Source: Zoogloeaceae bacterium (lineage in GTDB: Bacteria; Pseudomonadota; Gammaproteobacteria; Burkholderiales; Rhodocyclaceae). Taken from it: DNA of 64,000 nucleotides. The DNA lies in assembly GCA_031277315.1 (NCBI GenBank), contig JAITMP010000022.1, positions 1-64,000 on the forward strand. Reading direction: 5' to 3'. Numbering within the stretch: position 1 is the first letter of the stretch; each line of letters opens with the position of its first letter. The position numbers and the translations under genes were made by a program. Shown piece after piece: positions 58,386 to 64,000 of the stretch. The notes beneath the pieces are model-generated. The model was given only the letters and a program-made list of their open reading frames with translations. It did no database searches and had not been told where the DNA came from.

Positions 58386-61022
58386 TCAAGCAGCCACTTT
58401 GGGCGCTTCCCCGGTTTCGCCTTGCGTGATTCGGGTCAGGCGGTCGAGTGGCACTTCGGCCAGACGGCGGGCGATGTGGGCCAGCGCCTCATCCACCTGG
58501 TCGATGAGAATCAGGCACAGATCGCCGGGACGGACGCGCGCCAGCGCCGTGTCGATGGCGAGAAATTCGCCGCGAATTTCCTCGATGGCGGTGGCGCGCT
58601 TGGCGCGGGCGAGGCCGTCGCGCAGCAAGGTCAGCACTTCGCCGTCGGCGCGACCGCGCTGGCACTGATCCTGATAGAGAATGACTTCATCAAAGGCGTC
58701 GCCGAAAATTTCGGACTGACGGCGGATGTCCTCGTCGCGACGGTCGCCGGCGCCGCTGATGACGATCATGCGCCGTCGGGCCGGCATGGCTTCGACGGCG
58801 CGCGTCAGCGCCAGAATGGCGTCCGGGTTGTGGCCGTAATCGGCAATCAGCGTGGCGCCGCGATAGCTGAAAACGTTGAAGCGGCCGGGCGCGGTTTCGG
58901 TGTCGCTGGCAAACGATTGCAGCCCGGCGCGGATCGCGGCCCAGTCGAGATTCAACGCCCAGGCGGCGGCGACGGAGGCCATCGCGTTATCCACCTGAAA
59001 CGGAATGGTGCCCTTGCGCGTCAGCGCCACGTTGCCGAGCGGAATGCGCTGCGCGATCTTGCCGCCTTCAACGCAGACGATCGACTGGCCTTCGATGTAG
59101 ACGACGCGCTTGCCCTGCGCGTTGTGCGTGGCCATCACGGGATGATGCCGGTCGACGGCGAAATACGTCACCGCGCCGGGGCAGTTCTCCGCCATCTTCG
59201 CCACAATCGGATCGGCGGCGTTCAGCACCGCCATGCCGTCCGGCGCGACATTGCTGACGATGACGCGCTTCAGCACGGCAAGATCGTCCACCGTGGTGAT
59301 GTAGTTCAGGCCGAGGTGATCGCCCTCGCCGATATTGGTGACCACCGCCACCTGACAGCGGTCGAAGGCGAGGCCCTCGCGCAGCAGGCCGCCGCGCGCG
59401 GTTTCGAACACCGCCGCGTCGACATCGGGATGCATCAACACGTTGCGGGCGCTTTTCGGGCCGCTGCAATCGCCGGTGTCGATGCGCCGTCCGCCGACAT
59501 ACACGCCGTCGGTGCAGGTCATGCCGGCGCGCAGGCCGCTGCTTTCCAGCAGATGGGCGATCAGGCGCACGGTGGTGGTTTTGCCGTTGGTGCCGGTCAC
59601 CGCCACCAGCGGAATGCGGCCGTTCTCGCCGGCCGGGAACATGTCGGCGATCACCGCTTCGCCGACGGCGCGGGATTTGCCGAAAGACGGCGCAAGGTGC
59701 ATGCGCAAGCCGGGCGCGGCGTTGACTTCGACGACCGCGCCGGCCTGATCTTCGAGCGGCTTCTGCATGGTTTCGCAAACGATGTCGATGCCGGCGATGT
59801 CGATGCCGATCATCCGGGCGGCGGCGACGGCGTGCGCCGCCAGTTCGGGATGCACGTCGTCGGTGACATCGGTGGCGGCGCCGCCGGTGGAAAGATTGGC
59901 GTTGTTGCGCAGAACGACGCGCATGCCGCGCGGCGGCACGGATTCAGCCGTGAAGCCCTGCGCGGCGAGGCAGGCGAGCGACACATCGTCGAGACGGATC
60001 CGCGTCAGCGAAGTGGCATGGCCGGCGCCACGGCGCGGGTCGCTGTTCACGGCATCGACCAGTTGGCGCACATTGCGCGCGCCGTCGCCGATGACGTGCG
60101 GCGGATCGCGCCGCGCCGCCGCAACGAGGCGGTCGCCGACCACCAGCAGGCGGAAATCATGTCCCGGCACGAAGCGTTCGACGATCACGGCGGAGCCGTA
60201 TTTGGCGGCAACGGCAAACGCTGCGTCGAGTTGCGTGCGGGCGGTGACGTTGACCGTGACGCCCTTGCCTTGATTGCCGTCGAGCGGCTTGACCACCACG
60301 GCGGCGCCGATTTCCTGCATCGCCGCCCAGGCGTCTTCGGCGTCCGTCACCGGACGGCCCTGCGGCACCGGCACGCCGGCGGCTTCGAGCAGGCGCTTGG
60401 TCAGTTGCTTGTCCTGCGCGATGGCTTCGGCGATGGCGCCGGTGCGGTCGACTTCGGCGGCCTGAATGCGGCGCTGTTTTGAACCCCAGCCGAATTGCAC
60501 CAGGCTGCCCTGCGTCAGGCGGCGGAAAGGAATGCCGCGCGCGGCGGCGGCGTGCGCGATGGCGCCGGTGCTCGGGCCGAAGCGCACGTCCTCGTCGAGC
60601 GCGCGCAATTGCGCCAGCGCGTCGGCGAGATCGAACGGCGCGTCGGCGAGGGCGGCATGACACAGCCGCTCGGCCAATTCGACGGCGAGCCGGCCCACTT
60701 CCTCCTCCGAATATTCGACCGCGATCTGAAACACGCAGCGTTCGACGGTCTGCGTGACGCGGACGAACGTCACCGGGCAGCCGGCTTGCACTTGCAGGCC
60801 GAGCGCGGCGTAAGCCAGCGCGTGCGCGAGGGAAAGTTCGCCTCGATGACCGGTCGGACGCATCGGCCCGATGTTGGGAAAGCGCGCCCGCAGGCGATCC
60901 TCGAAATCGGGCAGGGCGCTCAGGGCGCATTCGGCGCCGTCGCAGCGAATCACCGCTTCGATCGCGGTGCGGCGGCTCCACAGATTGGGGCCGCGCAAAG
61001 CGCGGATACGGGAGATTTCCAT
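58386..61022 (-). CDS. cphA: Cyanophycin synthetase
   Basis: 878 residues, the normal CphA length. N-terminal domain 1-160, then ATP-grasp with PVTDAEDAWAAMQEIGAAVVVKPLDGNQGKGVTV (nucleotide loop), HDFRLLVVGDRLVAAARR and DVIDI-type VEVNAAPGLRMH metal motif. The Mur-ligase-like half has an intact P-loop VTGTNGKTTTVRL near residues 472-484, VFETARGGLLREG and ISGAGDRRDEDIR. It elongates multi-L-arginyl-poly-L-aspartate using ATP at two sites: aspartate backbone then arginine side chain. ATG 61022 with GGAGGAG nine bases upstream; it follows a degenerate paralogue by 31 bases. Confidence 0.95.
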   Translation of the reverse strand: MEISRIRALRGPNLWSRRTAIEAVIRCDGAECALSALPDFEDRLRARFPNIGPMRPTGHRGELSLAHALAYAALGLQVQAGCPVTFVRVTQTVERCVFQIAVEYSEEEVGRLAVELAERLCHAALADAPFDLADALAQLRALDEDVRFGPSTGAIAHAAAARGIPFRRLTQGSLVQFGWGSKQRRIQAAEVDRTGAIAEAIAQDKQLTKRLLEAAGVPVPQGRPVTDAEDAWAAMQEIGAAVVVKPLDGNQGKGVTVNVTARTQLDAAFAVAAKYGSAVIVERFVPGHDFRLLVVGDRLVAAARRDPPHVIGDGARNVRQLVDAVNSDPRRGAGHATSLTRIRLDDVSLACLAAQGFTAESVPPRGMRVVLRNNANLSTGGAATDVTDDVHPELAAHAVAAARMIGIDIAGIDIVCETMQKPLEDQAGAVVEVNAAPGLRMHLAPSFGKSRAVGEAVIADMFPAGENGRIPLVAVTGTNGKTTTVRLIAHLLESSGLRAGMTCTDGVYVGGRRIDTGDCSGPKSARNVLMHPDVDAAVFETARGGLLREGLAFDRCQVAVVTNIGEGDHLGLNYITTVDDLAVLKRVIVSNVAPDGMAVLNAADPIVAKMAENCPGAVTYFAVDRHHPVMATHNAQGKRVVYIEGQSIVCVEGGKIAQRIPLGNVALTRKGTIPFQVDNAMASVAAAWALNLDWAAIRAGLQSFASDTETAPGRFNVFSYRGATLIADYGHNPDAILALTRAVEAMPARRRMIVISGAGDRRDEDIRRQSEIFGDAFDEVILYQDQCQRGRADGEVLTLLRDGLARAKRATAIEEIRGEFLAIDTALARVRPGDLCLILIDQVDEALAHIARRLAEVPLDRLTRITQGETGEAPKVAA

Positions 61023-61053
61023 GATGATCGACTCCTCCTCAAAAATCGTTTTT

Positions 61054-63288
61054 CTATTGATTCACCACCCGCTCCGGGCAGCCGCGCGCGGGGCGCGGGT
61101 CACCTTGAGCGAAAGTTTCAAGACCGACGCGGATCATTTCGACCGGCGTATCGAGCGCCACGGCGGCGCCGACCGCCGCCAGCAGACTGGCGGCGCGCCG
61201 GGCGCTGCGTTCATCCGCGCCGGCGGTAAAGGAAGCGAAGGCAGGCAGTTCGAGAAACGGGCCTTCGACGGCGCCGCTCGCCAGCATGATGCGGCCATCG
61301 CGCAGGAACAGCGCGCGGCCGCCCTTGGCGCGGTGCGCGACGATGGCCGGCAGCTCGGGGCCGAGGCCGTAGAAAATCACTTCGCCGTCGCACAGTTCGG
61401 CCATGCGCACGACATGCGGATCGGCGGCGTTCAACACGGCGGCGCCTTCCGGCAGAACGATGTCGACTTGCGTGCGCAGCACGTGATAAACCTGCTCCGC
61501 GTTGTGAATGTCGAAATCGCCCAAGGCTTCCGCGCCCTCGACATCGGTGACGATGCCGACATGACAACGGTCGTAAGCGATGCCTTCGCCGAGAATCATG
61601 GCGGCGCCGTTTTCAAACACGGCGGCGTCGACCGTGCGGTTGATGAGCAGGCGCTGGCCGGCGGCCCAATTGGCGCTGTCCTGCTTGTCCACCTGACGCT
61701 GATCGAGGAACAAACCGTCGCGGCACGCCAGCCCGACGTGCTTGCCGGTCAGCCCGAGCAGCCAGGCGACAAGGCGCGCGATGAGCGTCACGCCATCCGT
61801 GTCTTGCGTACCCTGCGCGCCGGCGATGCCGACGATCGGAATGCGGCCCCGCTCATCGGCGGGGAACAGGCTGTCGACGATGGCCGCGCCGACCGGCTGC
61901 GGCTTGCCTCCGGCCGGCCTGAGATGCATCAGCAGACCGGGGCCGGCGTTGACTTCGACGATGGCGCCGCGCTGCGCGTCGAGCGGGCGGGCGATGTCCT
62001 CGGCGACGATGTCGACGCCGGCGATGTCAAGCCCGACCACGCGCGCCGCCAGCGCGGCGGCGGCGGCGGTGTCGGGGTGCACCTTGTCGGTCACGTCGTC
62101 GGTGAGTTGACCGTAACGGCGCAGCAGGACTGTCTCGCCCGCCGGCGGCACGGAAGTGGCGTCATAACCCTGCCGCGCCAGTTCCAGCGCCACCGCCGGT
62201 TCGCGGCCAAGCAGCAGGGGTTCGAGCGGAAAGGATTCGTCCGCGCCGCAACGCGGATCGGAATTGACCTGGCTGTCGATGAGTTGAACGATGGTCGATG
62301 CGCCGTCGCCGATGACCTGGGTGATTTTTCCGCGCGCGGCGGCGACGAGGCGGCCGCCGACCACCAGCAGGCGGTGCTCGATGCCGAGAACATAACGCTC
62401 GACCATGACGGCGTTGCCCTGCGCGTCGGCGATGCGCCAGGCGGCTTCGACCTGATCGCGCGCGGTCAACAGCAGCGAAACGCCGCGCGCGTGGTTGGCG
62501 TCGGTCGGCTTGACGACCACCGGCAAGCCGATGTCCTCCGCCGCTTCCCATGCGTCTTCCGGGCTGGCCGCGACGCGGCCGTCGGGAACCGGCAGGCCGC
62601 AGGATGCCAGCAGGCGCTTGGTCAGATCCTTGTCGCGTGAAATGCCCTCGGCGATGGCGGAAGTGGCATCGGTTTCCGCCGTCCAGATGCGGCGCTGGCG
62701 GGCGCCGTAGCCAAGCTGCACCAGATTGCCGTCGTTCAGGCGGATGAAGGGAATGCCGCGCTCGATGGCGCTTTCGACGATGCTGCCGGTGCTGGGGCCG
62801 AGGCAGAGCCTGTCGGCCAGTTCGCGCAGTTGCCCGATGACGCCCGGCACGTCGTAGGGCGTGTCGTTGATGGCGGCCATGACGAGATCGCGCCCGGCGG
62901 CAAGGCAGGCGCGGGTTACTTGCTCCTGCCGCGAGCGGACGACGATTTTATACACGCCGCGCTGCGATGTTTCACGCGCCTTGCCGAAGCCGGTGCGCTG
63001 TCCGGCCAGATTTTGCAGTTCGAGGGTAACGTGTTCGAGGATGTGAGCGGCCCAGGTGCCTTCGCGCAGGCGATGCAGAAAACCGCCGCGCTCGCCTTCG
63101 CTGCAACGGTGCTCGATGAGGGAAGGCAGCCAAGCGGAGAGGCGTTCGTAAAAACCGGGGATGGTGTTCGACGGCGCTTCTTCGAGTGCGCCGATGTCGA
63201 CCCAAGCCTCGATGGCGGGCCGATAAGTCCAGATATTCGGTCCGCGCAAAGCGGCGATGCGTAGCAAAGCGATGTCTGCGTATTTCAT
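61054..63288 (-). CDS. Cyanophycin synthetase-like paralogue with degenerate Mur half
   Basis: 744 residues from ATG 63288 (AAGG just upstream; another start at 63321 has no support). The N-terminal domain and ATP-grasp match CphA (GLPVVVKPTDANHARGVSL, IEHRLLVVGGRLVAAARG, VEVNAGPGLLMHLRP). The Mur half keeps the fold (DAAVFENGAAMILGEG, AAVLNAADPHVVRM) but its P-loop reads GIAGAQGTQDTDGVTL, lacking GTNGKT, and the last domain is cut short, ending about 100 residues earlier than CphA. Such cphA-prime genes precede cphA in several betaproteobacteria. It may only use the ATP-grasp site, or regulate and stabilise CphA. The role is uncertain. Confidence 0.88.
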   Translation of the reverse strand: MKYADIALLRIAALRGPNIWTYRPAIEAWVDIGALEEAPSNTIPGFYERLSAWLPSLIEHRCSEGERGGFLHRLREGTWAAHILEHVTLELQNLAGQRTGFGKARETSQRGVYKIVVRSRQEQVTRACLAAGRDLVMAAINDTPYDVPGVIGQLRELADRLCLGPSTGSIVESAIERGIPFIRLNDGNLVQLGYGARQRRIWTAETDATSAIAEGISRDKDLTKRLLASCGLPVPDGRVAASPEDAWEAAEDIGLPVVVKPTDANHARGVSLLLTARDQVEAAWRIADAQGNAVMVERYVLGIEHRLLVVGGRLVAAARGKITQVIGDGASTIVQLIDSQVNSDPRCGADESFPLEPLLLGREPAVALELARQGYDATSVPPAGETVLLRRYGQLTDDVTDKVHPDTAAAAALAARVVGLDIAGVDIVAEDIARPLDAQRGAIVEVNAGPGLLMHLRPAGGKPQPVGAAIVDSLFPADERGRIPIVGIAGAQGTQDTDGVTLIARLVAWLLGLTGKHVGLACRDGLFLDQRQVDKQDSANWAAGQRLLINRTVDAAVFENGAAMILGEGIAYDRCHVGIVTDVEGAEALGDFDIHNAEQVYHVLRTQVDIVLPEGAAVLNAADPHVVRMAELCDGEVIFYGLGPELPAIVAHRAKGGRALFLRDGRIMLASGAVEGPFLELPAFASFTAGADERSARRAASLLAAVGAAVALDTPVEMIRVGLETFAQGDPRPARGCPERVVNQ

Positions 63289-63507
63289 GAAACCTTGTCG
63301 CGGAACCGGCGGCCCCAGCAAGGGATATGTCGTTCTGAGGCGAAATAACGACGCACCCCGTGTTAGGTTTACCGGAACGGGAAATAATTCTGCCGCCGGC
63401 CTGTATCCTTTCCGGCGCTTGGCGCGTTAAGTGAAAATATAGAGAAAGCGGAGGTCCGCCCATGTCGCAGAACCTCCCCGGTAGCTCCCTGGTAGTCGAA
63501 TAACTCC

Positions 63508-64000
63508 ATGAATTCAAATCATTCTGATAAAACGGAACGGCTTGTCACGGAAGAACCGTGGCGCGGCGAAATAATGCATCGTCTGCATCCGGGCGAGACG
63601 CTGGAAGCGGGACTGGAACTCGATCTGGACGATACCCTGCGCTACGCCGGCGGCCTGCTGGCCGTCACCGACCGGCGTCTGCTGGCGCGGCTGCCGGGGC
63701 AAGCCGGGTGGCGGGAATGGCCGTATCAAGCCGGATTGCGCCTGACGCATGCCGACCATGCCGGCGTCGGCAGTCTGGAACTGCTCGACGCGGCGGGCCG
63801 CCTCGCCTGCTGGCGTTTCACGCTTGGCCGCGATCCGGCGGCGCTGCGGCTGACCGCCGCCTTCGAGCGGCAACTGGCGCGCCATCTGAGCGGCCAGCCG
63901 GCCGAATCGCCCCGGACGGAAGAAGAACTCTGCCTGAAATGCGGCGCCGCGCTGGACACGGAAGGCGCTTGCCCGGTCTGCGCGCGGGAAAGCGACGCGC
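63508..64000 (+). CDS. Cyanophycin-associated ABC transporter, N-terminal part (cut by window end)
   Basis: ATG 63508 starts an open frame running off the end (164 complete codons). The first about 130 residues look like a PH-type beta domain (LRYAGGLLAVTDRRLLARLPG, VGSLELLDAAGRLACWRF). A zinc ribbon follows (CLKCGAALDTEGACPVC, near residues 144-160). In betaproteobacterial cyanophycin loci this architecture begins a fused ABC exporter divergently transcribed from cphA-prime; the permease and ATPase parts lie outside the window. The call rests on this N-terminus plus location. The 219 bases before it form the divergent promoter region. Confidence 0.7.
   Translation, partial: MNSNHSDKTERLVTEEPWRGEIMHRLHPGETLEAGLELDLDDTLRYAGGLLAVTDRRLLARLPGQAGWREWPYQAGLRLTHADHAGVGSLELLDAAGRLACWRFTLGRDPAALRLTAAFERQLARHLSGQPAESPRTEEELCLKCGAALDTEGACPVCARESDA

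Noticed and set aside
58095-60482. 795-codon plus-strand open frame opposite cphA
   Set aside because: Composition is His/Ala/Arg/Gly-rich without domains; it is the shadow of cyanophycin synthetase, whose motifs are complete on the minus strand.
60871-62640. 589-codon plus-strand open frame opposite the cphA paralogue
   Set aside because: Same shadow effect in high-GC sequence; no start context and no recognisable motif.
1-64000. tRNA, rRNA, riboswitch, IS element or phage genes
   Set aside because: Reading both strands I found no transposase or integrase motif, no tRNA-like cloverleaf and no rRNA segment; a dedicated scan could still find small RNAs.

Overview
The window is high-GC bacterial chromosome with dense gene packing (ATGA, GTGA and TGA overlaps). 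It has Gram-negative features: an outer-membrane DUF1302 barrel, lipoproteins, an RND exporter and an RTX/FG-GAP giant protein. The cyanophycin pair (cphA plus a degenerate cphA-prime), the cyanophycin-associated ABC transporter and a large acyl-CoA catabolic cluster suggest an environmental betaproteobacterium, perhaps Rhodocyclales or Sterolibacteriaceae-like. That placement is inference; no rRNA or marker gene is present.

Layout. 1-5.4 kb: 3' part of a giant extracellular protein built from two near-identical 922-residue modules, each an Ig-like domain, a seven-repeat FG-GAP beta-propeller and a short RTX-like tail. 5.4-7.3 kb: Pal-like lipoprotein, a repeat-rich spacer and a VapBC-type toxin-antitoxin pair. 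7.4-18.7 kb: an unusual cell-surface locus holding an alpha/alpha-barrel protein, a 1241-residue pyruvyltransferase/FrhB/acetyltransferase fusion, a membrane protein with a pseudokinase tail, a CapA protein fused to a MurF-like domain that lost its P-loop lysine, and an exported HExxH protein. 18.7-24.5 kb: an AT-rich, oppositely oriented capsule-type island (HAD phosphatase, nucleotidyltransferase-kinase fusion, second nucleotidyltransferase, two glycosyltransferases), probably acquired by transfer. 24.8-28.1 kb: DinG/YoaA-type helicase with a translationally coupled ATP-grasp-like protein.

28.2-52.3 kb: a catabolic island for a hydrophobic, probably branched or cyclic, carboxylic acid. One four-gene minus-strand operon (DUF1302, DUF1329, YCF48-like, RND) looks like an envelope transport system. 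A twelve-gene minus-strand operon encodes a phytoene-desaturase-like oxidoreductase, an Ltp2-like aldolase with DUF35 and MaoC partners, two CoA ligases, an acyl-CoA dehydrogenase, thiolase, FadJ-like multienzyme, NMO-like flavoprotein, ACAD10/11-type kinase and ferredoxin. An SDR, a tandem-HxlR regulator and a second acyl-CoA dehydrogenase lie between them. A TTGCRTTAYGCAA-like motif recurs in the three main promoter regions and may be the regulator's operator.

52.8-58.4 kb: ordinary housekeeping or accessory genes (GST, two lipoprotein hydrolases, a PhyH-like oxygenase, a retropepsin-like protein, an NAD-binding protein, a DUF2269 membrane protein). 58.4-64 kb: cyanophycin synthesis, with cphA-prime and cphA on the minus strand and the first 164 codons of a cyanophycin-associated ABC transporter on the plus strand, cut by the window end.

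Best candidates for an undescribed system are the CapA/pseudo-Mur locus (7.4-18.7 kb, perhaps with the adjacent capsule island) and the HxlR-controlled catabolic island.
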